Source: Thorsellia anophelis DSM 18579 (GTDB lineage: Bacteria > Pseudomonadota > Gammaproteobacteria > Enterobacterales > Thorselliaceae). From it: a DNA stretch of 64,000 bases. Both the position numbers and the translations under genes were made by a program. Positions within the stretch are counted from its first letter, which is position 1; every line of letters begins with the position of its first letter. The notes under the pieces were generated by a model. The model saw only the letters and a list, made by a program, of their open reading frames with translations. It was not told the origin of the DNA and did not search any database. Shown here one piece after another: positions 30,894-40,433 of this stretch. The DNA is taken from NCBI RefSeq assembly GCF_900111395.1, contig NZ_FOHV01000009.1, forward strand, positions 1 through 64,000. Reading direction: 5' to 3'.

Positions 30894-30917
30894 AAGAAGC
30901 TTATTAATAAGCTTCTT
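30894..30917. repeat. perfect 24-bp palindrome upstream of secD
   Basis: AAGAAGCTTATT (30894-30905) is followed at once by its exact reverse complement AATAAGCTTCTT (30906-30917). It comes 7 bases after the first hairpin. A TATAAT at 30919-30924 follows directly, which could be a -10 box for secD. Confidence 0.6.
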
Positions 30918-30961
30918 GTATAATTTGTCATTCGAACAATACTGTGTTTCAAGGAACGACC

Positions 30962-32815
30962 GTGCTAAATAAATATCCATTGTGGAAATATATTTTATTA
31001 ATTGTGGCCATTATTATCGGTGGCATTTATGCATTACCGAATATTTATGGTGAAGATCCAGCAATTCAGATCCAAGGTACTCGAGGTGCTAATATTGACT
31101 TAGCGACGAATGACAGGATTAGGAATGTCTTAGTCGCAAATAATATTACCAATGCTGTTAGTGATTGGAACCGAGAACAAAACTCTATACTCATCAGGTT
31201 CAACAATCAAAATGAGCAACTTGCTGCTAAAGATATTTTATTAAATGAGCTAGGAAAAGATTACATAATAGCACTTAATCTTGCACCTGCGACCCCTTTT
31301 TGGTTAAGGGCAATTAATGCTGAACCCATGAAACTTGGCTTAGATCTTCGCGGCGGAGTTCATTTCCTCATGGAAATTGATACTGATACTGTGCTGTTAA
31401 AATTACAAGATCAGATAAGTGATTCAGCTAAAGATGCTATTGTTGCTAAAAAAATTGAAATTCAAAAAATTGAAAAAATTGATGGTTTTGGAATAAAGAT
31501 GCAATTTGAAACAGAGACAGTTAGAAATGAAGCGCTAGCCTCTGTATCAAATTTAGCTCAACAGTTTACTGCAACGGCTGTAGGAAATAACGAAATCACA
31601 TTTATTCCAAGTGCTGCAAGAATTGCAGAAGCCAAAGAAAATGCACTTGTACAAAACTTGACTATTTTAAGAAATCGCGTCAATCAGCTAGGCGTTGCAG
31701 AACCAATAGTCCAAAGACAAGGCACGGATAGAATTGTTGTTGATCTACCAGGGATTCAAGATACTGCAAGAGCAAAAGAAATTTTAGGTGCTACAGCAAC
31801 CTTAGAATTTCGTTTAATCAACCAAAATGTTTCAAGTGTGAATATTGCTAAAGGTCGTATTCCAGCAGATACAGAAATTAAATACGATCGTAATGGTAAT
31901 CCTGTTGCTTTATTTAAACGCGCAGCATTAACTGGTGATCATATTAATGATGCAAAAAGTTCTGTTGATGAAAAAGGACTTCCTACTGTTAGTATTACAC
32001 TAGATAGTGCTGGCGGCACTATTATGCAAAAAGTCAGTCAGCAGAACCTCAATAAACCAATGGCGACATTATTTGTGGAATATAAAGAAGGAACAGAGGT
32101 AGACGAACGTGGACGCCCTATTCTAGAGAAACATGAAGAAGTCATCAATACAGCTAATATAGCAGGTGTATTTGGTAGTCAATTCCAGATTTCTGGTCTA
32201 GATAACCCTGCAGAAGCAAGACAGTTAGCAATATTGCTTCGTGCTGGTGCACTCATAGCACCTATCCAAATAATCGAAGAAAGTACTGTTGGTCCTACTC
32301 TTGGGGCACAAAATATTGCACAAGGATTTAAAGCTTCTCTTTGGGGGTTTATTTCTTCAGTGATTTTTATGCTGGTCTATTACAGAGCCTTTGGATTTAT
32401 CGCTAGTATCGCATTAACAATTAATTTAGTGATGATTGTGGGTGTGATGTCAATGATACCAGGAGCCACATTAACTATGCCTGGGATTGCAGGGATTGTG
32501 CTGACAGTTGCGATTGCAGTAGATGCGAATGTACTTATTTATGAGAGAATTAAAGAAGAACTCAAAAATGGTCGTAGTGTACAACAAGCAATTCATGAAG
32601 GTTATAAAGGTGCATTTTCAACTATATTGGATGCAAACTTAACCACTATCATAACAGCTATTATCCTTTATGCTGTTGGCACAGGTTCAATAAAAGGCTT
32701 TGCTATTACCACAACAATTGGTGTTGCAACCTCTATGATAACAGCAATAGCTGGAACACGTGCAATTGTAAATTTACGTTATGGTGGCAAACGAATTGAC
32801 AAGCTATCAATTTAA
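30962..32815 (+). CDS. secD: protein translocase subunit SecD
   Basis: 617 aa from a GTG start at 30962, preferred over the upstream ATG at 30944. The GTG has AAGGA at the right distance and gives LNKYPLWKYILLIVAIIIGG, matching E. coli SecD's N-terminus. Helix 1, a large periplasmic region (LGLDLRGGVHFLMEIDTD) and five C-terminal membrane helices with the conserved AVDANVLIYERIKEEL are all present. SecDF uses the proton gradient to pull proteins through the Sec channel. Confidence 0.96.
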   Translation: MLNKYPLWKYILLIVAIIIGGIYALPNIYGEDPAIQIQGTRGANIDLATNDRIRNVLVANNITNAVSDWNREQNSILIRFNNQNEQLAAKDILLNELGKDYIIALNLAPATPFWLRAINAEPMKLGLDLRGGVHFLMEIDTDTVLLKLQDQISDSAKDAIVAKKIEIQKIEKIDGFGIKMQFETETVRNEALASVSNLAQQFTATAVGNNEITFIPSAARIAEAKENALVQNLTILRNRVNQLGVAEPIVQRQGTDRIVVDLPGIQDTARAKEILGATATLEFRLINQNVSSVNIAKGRIPADTEIKYDRNGNPVALFKRAALTGDHINDAKSSVDEKGLPTVSITLDSAGGTIMQKVSQQNLNKPMATLFVEYKEGTEVDERGRPILEKHEEVINTANIAGVFGSQFQISGLDNPAEARQLAILLRAGALIAPIQIIEESTVGPTLGAQNIAQGFKASLWGFISSVIFMLVYYRAFGFIASIALTINLVMIVGVMSMIPGATLTMPGIAGIVLTVAIAVDANVLIYERIKEELKNGRSVQQAIHEGYKGAFSTILDANLTTIITAIILYAVGTGSIKGFAITTTIGVATSMITAIAGTRAIVNLRYGGKRIDKLSI

Positions 32816-32853
32816 CCCACTAATAATTTACTCATACAGTAAAGGAGTTTTTT

Positions 32854-33825
32854 GTGTCAAATGAATATAACCTTGAAGATCTGAACAATGGACGTAAAGT
32901 TCACGATTTTATGCGTTGGTCTAAAACGGCTTACATTATTTCTGGTCTGCTACTGATTGCATCAGTTATTATTGTTTCAATAAAAGGATTCAATTTAGGG
33001 CTAGATTTTACCGGTGGTCTAGTTGCTGAAGTTAGCTTTGAACAAGCTGCTGATACAGATCAAATTAGGCAAGTGCTAGCAGAAAATGGACTAGATAATG
33101 CAGTTGTACAACATTTTGGTAGTGTTAACAAGGTGCTACTTAGAATACCGCCTATCAAAAATGAAACTAAAAATAATACTATCAGTGAAGATTTAAGACA
33201 CATTATTGAGACAAAAATTGGAGGCAAACCAGTCTTTGATAGCCTAGTACTAGCAGGTCCATCAGTTGGGGCTGAATTAGCACAAAGTGGTGCACTTGCG
33301 CTTTTATCTGCATTAATTGCGATATTAATTTATGTAGGAATCCGTTTTGAATGGCGATTAGCATTAGGAGCGGTGTTATCTTTAGCACATGATGTCATTA
33401 TCACAATTGGCATTTTATCCCTTTTTCAAATTAAAATCGATCTTACCATCGTAGCATCACTCATGTCTGTGATTGGTTATTCCTTGAATGATAGTATTGT
33501 TATCTCTGATAGAATTCGTGAAAACTTTAGAAAATTACGAATTGGCTCTTCTTACGATATTATAAATTTATCCATTACACAAACATTAAGCCGGACTCTC
33601 GTTACTTCTGGTACGACATTGATGGTTGTCCTTATGATGTTTATCTTTGGTGGTGAGATTTTAAAAGGATTTTCTTCAGTGATGTTAATCGGGGTTACAC
33701 TAGGGACTGTTTCTTCAATATATGTTGCTTGCGCACTTACATTAAGCATGGGTGTTAAAAGAGAACATATGCTTCAGACTAAAGTTGAGAAAGAAGGCGC
33801 TGATCAGGAAGCCTTATTACCCTAG
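32854..33825 (+). CDS. secF: protein translocase subunit SecF
   Basis: 323 aa, six membrane helices. It shows the SecF block FNLGLDFTGGLVAEVSF near residue 46 and the membrane motif GYSLNDSIVISDRIRENF, equivalent to the SecD proton-path helix. A GGAG site precedes the start. It lies 38 bp after secD and ends the yajC-secDF group. Confidence 0.97.
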   Translation: MSNEYNLEDLNNGRKVHDFMRWSKTAYIISGLLLIASVIIVSIKGFNLGLDFTGGLVAEVSFEQAADTDQIRQVLAENGLDNAVVQHFGSVNKVLLRIPPIKNETKNNTISEDLRHIIETKIGGKPVFDSLVLAGPSVGAELAQSGALALLSALIAILIYVGIRFEWRLALGAVLSLAHDVIITIGILSLFQIKIDLTIVASLMSVIGYSLNDSIVISDRIRENFRKLRIGSSYDIINLSITQTLSRTLVTSGTTLMVVLMMFIFGGEILKGFSSVMLIGVTLGTVSSIYVACALTLSMGVKREHMLQTKVEKEGADQEALLP

Positions 33826-33837
33826 ATACTATATCTA

Positions 33838-33876
33838 TATGTATGCATACAAATCAATTAAGAGTATGCATACATA
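33838..33876 (+). terminator. 13-bp inverted repeat after secF, probable terminator
   Basis: TATGTATGCATAC (33838-33850) and GTATGCATACATA (33864-33876) pair exactly around a 13-base loop, just past the secF stop. No clear U-run follows. Confidence 0.5.
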
Positions 33877-33924
33877 CACCAATCAAAATAAAGAAAGTTT
33901 ACTAATTATTCCCTTGTATTTATC

Positions 33925-34290
33925 CACTTAGCCATAAAACCTAGTCCTTCAAGGCGAGTATACAAAACGTAACTACCTAGTCGTTATTATTGTGGTGTTG
34001 CTTGTTGTTCTAAATATTGCTGGATAATAGATATTCAGACTCCATCACAATTTATTGCAAAATAAGAAAGCAACCACAAACGATCTCTCCAAAGTTTTTT
34101 CTTTAGTTCGGCATAACATTTTTTCTAATCATTCGACTAGATACAACACCTTTTAAACTATTAACTAAGCTTGATATTGACACTTTAGGAGAAAAAATAA
34201 TTAAAAAATGCTAGTCATGCTGTTAATTAAATTAGATTAATTTTTCATCAAAATATTCATTAGCACTAAAGAATATAGACTTCATCTTCA
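33925..34290 (-). pseudogene. decayed IS200/IS605 transposase TnpA
   Basis: Translated leftward in shifting frames, this non-coding gap matches a Y1-transposase from middle to C-terminus. The order is: EYFDEKLI*FN*QHD, then IIFSPKVSISSLVNSLKGVV and SSRMIRKN, then (frameshift) KKKLWRDRLWLLSYFAINCD, a stop, and ISIIQQYLEQQATPQ. These equal the family blocks for the HUH region, the LVNSLKGVSSR stretch, LWSPSYFAxSCGG and the IIKQYIEQQxTP tyrosine helix. Several stops and at least two frameshifts show it is dead. After it (about 33940-33975), a hairpin-like CGCCTTGAAGG segment resembles an IS200/IS605 right end. The N-terminus is missing. Confidence 0.75.
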
Positions 34291-34303
34291 GCCATGAATT
34301 ACT

Positions 34304-34657
34304 TTAATAGTTTGATTTATGCATATCTTTATACAAATTTAATCTCTCATTTGCATAAAGAGAAAAAGCATGAGCTTCATCTAATAAATCAGAAACATTT
34401 TGTCTAAGAGATTTAACTTTTTGAGCCCATTCATGTTCTTCAGGTAAAACAGTGATATCTTTTAACGACTCAACGAGCATTTGATAATCTAAATGAAAAG
34501 TTTCGATTTGCCGGTCTTTTTCCACGATAGTTTCAGAGAGCGAATTTATTTCATTTTCAGTAGTGCGCTTATATTCTTCAAACAAATTGATTAATCTAGT
34601 GAATGAAGCCTCTAACATTAATTTTTCAGCACTTAACGACTTGTCTGCAATATACAT
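34304..34657 (-). CDS. unknown coiled-coil protein at the end of the ast operon
   Basis: 117 aa, not recognised. It is acidic and predicted almost all helical, with heptad-like spacing (FTRLINLFEEYKRTTENEI, NSLSETIVEKDRQIETF) and no signal peptide, membrane segment or Cys. An AAAGAGG site 8 bp upstream of the ATG and a 32-bp gap to astB support a real, co-transcribed gene. It occupies the place where astE lies in E. coli but is far too short (AstE is about 322 aa) and lacks its zinc-carboxypeptidase motifs. Decayed IS200 sequence lies immediately downstream. Confidence 0.7.
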   Translation of the reverse strand: MYIADKSLSAEKLMLEASFTRLINLFEEYKRTTENEINSLSETIVEKDRQIETFHLDYQMLVESLKDITVLPEEHEWAQKVKSLRQNVSDLLDEAHAFSLYANERLNLYKDMHKSNY

Positions 34658-34689
34658 AATTTTTACCTCTTTAGAGTATTCGAGTCTAC

Positions 34690-36090
34690 TTAATAATCAT
34701 TTTTTTGAAAATCATATATCGAATTAAGATTTAAAATAACGGTCAATTCATCTAAAGCTCGATAATTTTCTTGTAAAAGCATTGGATCACCTAAATCTTC
34801 AATAACTAATTTATCTCTATAATGCGCATCAATCCATTTGTCTAATTTTTCATAAAGCTCATCAGTTAAAATAATCCCTTGGTTGATTGAAGTAAACTCT
34901 GCTTGCGACATCGCAACCCGTAACCGTAAGCAAGCAGGACCGCCTCCATTTTTCATGCTTTCTCTGAGATCAAAAACCATAACTTCATCGATAGGTGTGT
35001 TACTTTGCAAAAGATTTTCTATATACCGCCAAACACGGGTATTATTCTGAGCCTCTTTAGGTAAAACAAGCATCATTCTACCATCCGGTTTAGTCAATAA
35101 TTGGCTATTAAATAAATAACTATCAACACACTCTTCTAAGGTAACTGATTCATTAGGTACCATGATGGGCCGAAATTCTACGCCAATTTGATCAAGCTTA
35201 GCGCTTAATTCAGCAATCACATTATCATGATGCTCAAACGCAAATTCATGGTAAAAAAGCACATTTTGATTGGTCACAGAAATAACATCATTGTGAAAAA
35301 CGCCACTATCAATTGCTATCGGATTTTGTTTTGCAAATACAACTTTATTACTATCGAGTTGATGCAATCTAGAAATCGCTTGACTTGCTTGCAACGTTTG
35401 CCTTGCTGGAAAACGATTTGGACCATTTGATAAATGATGACAATCCACACCATAGACAAATAGTTCAATCCCTTCTTCGGCATAATTAGAACCTAAACGT
35501 CCATGATTAGCTGCACCTTCATCACCGAAAAGAGGATTATGAGGTAAAACTGGATGATGGGCGAAGCGTTTAGGGTTATTAAAAATTGCTTGCAATACAG
35601 CAGCTGTAGTTACGTGTTCGAATGAACGGTGAAATTTATTTTGCAAATTAGCAGGTGTAATATGCATACGACCATCAAATGTATCAGATGAGGGAGATAT
35701 TGTTGCTGCATTTGCAACCCACATATTAGAAGCTGAACTTAGCATTGAGAGTAATTCAGGCGCCTCTTTTGCTGCTTTTTGAAGTACTTGTGCTTCTGTA
35801 CCACTAAATCCAAGTTGTCTTAAGCCAGGGATGTAAGGCCTTTGATGAGGGGGTAATACTGCTTGTTTAAATCCCCTATCCATCAATGCTTTCATTTTCA
35901 ATAAGCCTTGCTTTGCTGCAAGCTTTGGATTCGATACCTGAAATTGATTATTAATAGAAGCTTTATTGCCATAAGCAAGGCCAGCATAATGGTGTGTTAA
36001 TCCGACTAAACCGTCAAAATTAACTTCAAAACCAGCTAAGTGAGTTTTGGGAATTTGGTTGCTGTTATCAATTATTTGATTATCTGACAT
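34690..36090 (-). CDS. astB: N-succinylarginine dihydrolase AstB
   Basis: 466 aa (E. coli 447). Family blocks include EVNFDGLVGLTHHYAGLAYG at the N-terminus, ANAATISPSSDTFDGRMH and a C-terminal NGGGPACLRLRV with the catalytic Cys. AstB splits succinylarginine to succinylornithine, CO2 and ammonia, step two of the AST pathway. It starts 10 bp after astD. Confidence 0.96.
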   Translation of the reverse strand: MSDNQIIDNSNQIPKTHLAGFEVNFDGLVGLTHHYAGLAYGNKASINNQFQVSNPKLAAKQGLLKMKALMDRGFKQAVLPPHQRPYIPGLRQLGFSGTEAQVLQKAAKEAPELLSMLSSASNMWVANAATISPSSDTFDGRMHITPANLQNKFHRSFEHVTTAAVLQAIFNNPKRFAHHPVLPHNPLFGDEGAANHGRLGSNYAEEGIELFVYGVDCHHLSNGPNRFPARQTLQASQAISRLHQLDSNKVVFAKQNPIAIDSGVFHNDVISVTNQNVLFYHEFAFEHHDNVIAELSAKLDQIGVEFRPIMVPNESVTLEECVDSYLFNSQLLTKPDGRMMLVLPKEAQNNTRVWRYIENLLQSNTPIDEVMVFDLRESMKNGGGPACLRLRVAMSQAEFTSINQGIILTDELYEKLDKWIDAHYRDKLVIEDLGDPMLLQENYRALDELTVILNLNSIYDFQKNDY

Positions 36091-36100
36091 AATATCCTAC

Positions 36101-37630
36101 TTATTGATTTTTATTATATTGTGTAAAAGGTAGTCCAGGTGCAAAAGACTCAGGTAATGAAAGGTGTCTAGTTGCCATAGAAGCCATTGGCCAAGCACAA
36201 TAATCAGCAGCATAATATGCGCTAGGTCTATGATTACCTGAAAGCCCCACCCCACCAAATGGTGCATGACTTGACGCTCCAGTTAACGGTTTGTTAAAAT
36301 TTACTACCCCAGCTAAGATGTTCATTTTAAAATAATCAAAATTAGTAGAATTAATTGAGATTAACCCAGCAGACAATCCAAAGCGTGTCTTGTTAGCAAG
36401 AATGACCGCCTCTTGCAAATCACTATATCGATAAACGGTTAAAAGAGGACCAAAATACTCCTCATCAGGAAGAGTCATACCTGTTGCTTCCACTATTCCC
36501 GGGCTGATTAATGCACTCACTCCATTTATTCTTGTCATTTTAAGCAAAAGATTTGCACCTGAAGCTACCATTGCATCTTGAGCTTCAAGTAATTTCTCAG
36601 CTGCTGCGTCACTAATCACTGTCCCCATAAAAGGCTCTGGAATACTATCCCATGCACCAATTGTGAGTTGTTTAGTTAATTCAATTAAACGGGCTAAAAA
36701 GCGATCCCCTTGTATGCCTTTTTTTATTAACAACCGTCTTGCACAAGTGCATCGTTGTCCTGCTGATAAAAATGCTGATTGCAAAGCAACATGTACAGCA
36801 GCATCTAAATCTTCAAAATCTTCTACGACTAAAGCATTATTTCCACCCATTTCTAATGCCAACATCTTATCGACCTGCCCTGCCAATTGCTTATGCAAAG
36901 CAATTCCTGTTTGAGCGCTACCAGTAAATAAAATTCCATTAACTTTTGAATGGGCACTCAGTGATATACCTGTTGATTTAGCTCCTTGAACTAAATTAAT
37001 TACGCCTTTATCCATACCTGCAGCTTCAAAAAGCTTAACTAAACATTCGGCTGTCCATGGCGTTTGTTCACTTGGTTTAAATACAATAGTATTACCCGCT
37101 ATGAGTGCAGGAATAATGTGTCCATTAGGTAGATGGCCTGGAAAATTGTAAGGCCCAAAAACAGCCATGACACCGTGTGGTTTATGGGTTAAATACGTGC
37201 CTTCTACACCTGTTTCAGTTTCTTTAGTTGGTGTTCTGTTATGATAAGCATCAATAGAAATCGATATTTTACCAATCATGGCTTGAACTTCTGTTAATGT
37301 TTCCCAATAAGGTTTTCCAGTCTCTTTAGAGATGACTTTGGACAATTCATTTTTATGTTCTGAAAGCACTAAAGCATATTCTTTGATCTTATTAATTCTA
37401 TATTCCAGTCCCTTTGAAAACCAGATAGAACTTGCTTTTGCAGCACTTTCAACTGCAAAGTTAACGTCAGATTCATCTGCAGTCGTACCTTCCCATATTA
37501 ATTTTTGATAGTAAGGATCTGCTTTAGAAAGCCTTTCCCCTTTCCCCACCTGCCATTGTCCATCAATATATAAAGACATCCCTGTATTTAATATATCAGC
37601 TCTTTCTGAATTAAAAATAAGTTTGCTCAT
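36101..37630 (-). CDS. astD: succinylglutamate semialdehyde dehydrogenase AstD
   Basis: 509 aa, aldehyde dehydrogenase superfamily. FGPYNFPGHLPNGHIIPAL, the NAD-binding FTGSAQTG, the general-base region LALEMGGNNALVVED and the nucleophile Cys in SAGQRCTCARR are all present. It oxidises succinylglutamate semialdehyde to succinylglutamate, step four of the AST pathway. It lies about 49 bp after astA. Confidence 0.96.
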   Translation of the reverse strand: MSKLIFNSERADILNTGMSLYIDGQWQVGKGERLSKADPYYQKLIWEGTTADESDVNFAVESAAKASSIWFSKGLEYRINKIKEYALVLSEHKNELSKVISKETGKPYWETLTEVQAMIGKISISIDAYHNRTPTKETETGVEGTYLTHKPHGVMAVFGPYNFPGHLPNGHIIPALIAGNTIVFKPSEQTPWTAECLVKLFEAAGMDKGVINLVQGAKSTGISLSAHSKVNGILFTGSAQTGIALHKQLAGQVDKMLALEMGGNNALVVEDFEDLDAAVHVALQSAFLSAGQRCTCARRLLIKKGIQGDRFLARLIELTKQLTIGAWDSIPEPFMGTVISDAAAEKLLEAQDAMVASGANLLLKMTRINGVSALISPGIVEATGMTLPDEEYFGPLLTVYRYSDLQEAVILANKTRFGLSAGLISINSTNFDYFKMNILAGVVNFNKPLTGASSHAPFGGVGLSGNHRPSAYYAADYCAWPMASMATRHLSLPESFAPGLPFTQYNKNQ

Positions 37631-37679
37631 TTGTCATTACCTTCTCTAATTGAATTTTTTTAAATGTTTAGTTTAGAGT

Positions 37680-38750
37680 TCATTTTAACAAAACGGCTCT
37701 AACAGGCTCACCTACTTTTAAATTTAATGCATCAATGACTCGTACCGGTAAGTTAAGTTTATTTGAATCATCGATATAAGCAAAACTTACTGTTACTTTA
37801 TAGCACTCAACAGACAATTGTTCATTTGATACCAAATATAGTCTATATTTCGTTTCATTTGTCGGAAATGTATTTGCGGGGGTATTATAATCATATAAAG
37901 GAATATCGTCATCTGATTGCCAATCAAATAATCGACTATTTTTAATACTATATACTTTGTCAATTTTAGATTGTAATGTCGGACCGCCATCAAAAATATC
38001 GATATAATTTTTAAACTTGAGCCCTTCTCCTTCAAGCATTTTTCTTGCTGGTGCGGTTTCAGGATGTACTTGCCCAATAATACTTTTAGCTTCTGCCGGC
38101 AGAAAATCGACATAAAGCGGGTGTTTTGGCATCAGCTCAGCTATAAATGCCTTTTGCCCCGTTCCACTTAAAAAATCGACCTTCTCAAAATCCATTGCAA
38201 AAAAATGCTTACCAACATGCTCCCAAAAAGGAGAATGTCCATACTTATTTGAATAACCTCTTAACTCAGCGATAATGTCTTTAGGAAACCGCTTTCTATT
38301 AGACGCAATGAATAAGAATCTAGATTTTGATAATAATCGACCCAATACCCCTTTTCGATACTCAGGCGATAAAAATAACGTACATAACTCAGAAAACCCA
38401 GTATGGTCATTGCTCAAAACTAAAGTTGAAAGAGAACGATACACATCTAGTGCTTTAGATGCATGAACTTCTTGAGTAATTCGATAACTATACCAAGGCT
38501 CTCTTAATCCTACCGCAACTTCAATAGCACAGATACCAACCACTTTACTTATTGATAAATCTTCCATAACAAAAACATAACCCTGACTATCGGGCTCAAG
38601 CAATTCTAGCCAAGTATCCTTAGAGCGAATGATACGTTTTTCAAGAGTCTCTCTATCATGAGGTAAGGATGTTAGACCACCTCCTGTATGGGTTGATAAC
38701 GATAAAATATCATCAATATCCATTTTCCTAACAGGTCGTATAATTATCAT
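37680..38750 (-). CDS. astA: arginine N-succinyltransferase AstA
   Basis: 356 aa from the second ATG (38750), which stands at a better distance from the strong AAGGAGG than the ATG at 38753. The blocks STHTGGGLTSLPHD, VGICAIEVAVGL, FGSELCTLFL-like FSELCTLFLSPEYRKG and GTGQKAFIAELMPKHP match AstA. It commits arginine to the ammonia-producing succinyltransferase pathway using succinyl-CoA. It lies after astC, as in E. coli. Confidence 0.95.
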   Translation of the reverse strand: MIIIRPVRKMDIDDILSLSTHTGGGLTSLPHDRETLEKRIIRSKDTWLELLEPDSQGYVFVMEDLSISKVVGICAIEVAVGLREPWYSYRITQEVHASKALDVYRSLSTLVLSNDHTGFSELCTLFLSPEYRKGVLGRLLSKSRFLFIASNRKRFPKDIIAELRGYSNKYGHSPFWEHVGKHFFAMDFEKVDFLSGTGQKAFIAELMPKHPLYVDFLPAEAKSIIGQVHPETAPARKMLEGEGLKFKNYIDIFDGGPTLQSKIDKVYSIKNSRLFDWQSDDDIPLYDYNTPANTFPTNETKYRLYLVSNEQLSVECYKVTVSFAYIDDSNKLNLPVRVIDALNLKVGEPVRAVLLK

Positions 38751-38842
38751 CATATCCTCCTTGTGATTTCACTCCAGCTCTTTACCCGCTATTACAAAAA
38801 TTGTTTGTTTTTATTAAAGAATCTCAACTTCATCGTTTTATT

Positions 38843-40099
38843 CTAAACTAATATACCAATTGTTTTTTCTAATCTTTTGAGCCCCTCAATGATTAATTCG
38901 TCTGGGATAATAAGAGAGGGAGCAAATCTAAGAACATTAGGTCCAGCCATTAAAACAAGCACGCCTTCACGATTAGCATGTGTGATAATATCTTTTGCAT
39001 TATCAGTAAACTTACCTTTTAACTCTGCACCTATGAGTAAACCTTGCCCCCTTATCGCGTTAAAAATATTATATTTTTGATTAATGCTCTCAAGTCCCTT
39101 TCTAAATAATTCATGTTTTGCAATGACGCCTTGAAGCAGTTCAGGCTGATTGATGAGGCTAATAACTTTCCCTGCCACAGCAGTTGCTAAAGGGTTACCA
39201 CCATAAGTAGTGCCATGTGAACCCACTCCAAATGATTTGCCAATTTTATCAGTAGTTAGCATTGCACCTATAGGAAAACCCCCACCTAATCCTTTTGCTG
39301 TCGTCAAAATATCAGGTATGACGTCTCCATGCATATAAGCATAAAGCTTACCAGCTCTGCCCACACCAGTTTGGACTTCATCATAAATCAATATTGCATC
39401 ATACTTATCACACAATTGTCTTAGACCTGCTAAAAAACCAGGATCAGCAGGTATAACTCCGCCTTCACCTTGAATTGGTTCAACGATTACGGCACAAGTC
39501 TTTTCACCTATTAATGCCTCTGCTGAGGCTAAATCATTATAAGGTGAATGATGAATACCAGTAGGTAATGGAGCAAAATCATGAGAATATTTAGGTTGAC
39601 CACCTGCTGTTACCGTAAATAATGTTCTGCCATGAAAGGCATTTTTAAAGGCTACAATTTCAGATTTATTCGCAGATTCACCAAACTTATCTAACGCATA
39701 TTTACGCGCGAGTTTTAATGCTGCTTCATTGGCTTCAGCGCCAGAATTACAGAAAAAAACTTTTTCAGCAAAAGTATTATCTATCAATTGCTTTGCTAGT
39801 CTAAGTACTGGTTCATTTGTATAACCATTTGCTAAATGCCATACATTTTGAGCCTGCTCTGTTAATGTTTTTACAAGCTCAGGATGAGCATGCCCTAGTG
39901 CATTCACGGCAATCCCACCCGCAAAATCAATATAATGCTTTCCTTCTTGATCAAATAACTCAGAACCCTGTCCTTTGACTAAAACAAAATCAGCAGGGGC
40001 ATAGGTTGGCACAATCCACTCGTCAAAACACGAACGATTAACAGATAGCTTTGAATAATCATGATTTTCAGTTAATTGGTTATTTTGTTGTATTGTCAT
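38843..40099 (-). CDS. astC: succinylornithine/acetylornithine aminotransferase AstC
   Basis: 418 aa, class III PLP aminotransferase. The PLP lysine is in [15 protein letters not shown], with the preceding [14 protein letters not shown] and [15 protein letters not shown]. AstC and ArgD are close relatives; leading an ast operon argues for AstC, though one enzyme may serve both roles. The AAAAGGGGC site supports the start. Promoter elements in the 330-bp divergent gap to mrp were not clear, including no obvious sigma-54 site. Confidence 0.9.
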   Translation of the reverse strand: MTIQQNNQLTENHDYSKLSVNRSCFDEWIVPTYAPADFVLVKGQGSELFDQEGKHYIDFAGGIAVNALGHAHPELVKTLTEQAQNVWHLANGYTNEPVLRLAKQLIDNTFAEKVFFCNSGAEANEAALKLARKYALDKFGESANKSEIVAFKNAFHGRTLFTVTAGGQPKYSHDFAPLPTGIHHSPYNDLASAEALIGEKTCAVIVEPIQGEGGVIPADPGFLAGLRQLCDKYDAILIYDEVQTGVGRAGKLYAYMHGDVIPDILTTAKGLGGGFPIGAMLTTDKIGKSFGVGSHGTTYGGNPLATAVAGKVISLINQPELLQGVIAKHELFRKGLESINQKYNIFNAIRGQGLLIGAELKGKFTDNAKDIITHANREGVLVLMAGPNVLRFAPSLIIPDELIIEGLKRLEKTIGILV

Positions 40100-40433
40100 C
40101 TTAAGCCCCTTTTAGATATTTTATCATTCTATTAGCTGAATTATTTTACTTAAATATAGCTTAACAATATCATTAAGGTGAGCGGTAGTAAATTATTTCA
40201 GCTGTGAGTTTAGTAAAATTTTATAATTAGACATATAATCACATTAACTATTTGGATAAATTGTCATAAATAAACTAGGCTGTTCTCAATTATTGCTCGT
40301 ATTTAGTGTAGAATATCGGATAATTATTTAGCGCCCTTTAACTTTATTTAAACTTGGCGTTAACCATATGTTTATAAAACATTTTTAGTAATATTCAGGC
40401 TAATATTCAACCATTTAATAGGTAAGATTCTTT
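40100..40433. other. 334-bp divergent intergenic region between astC and mrp
   Basis: AT-rich, no supported gene. Regulatory sites for the leftward ast operon and rightward mrp should lie here. I searched for a GG-N10-GC sigma-54 pattern and for clear ArgR boxes and saw neither convincingly. Confidence 0.45.
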
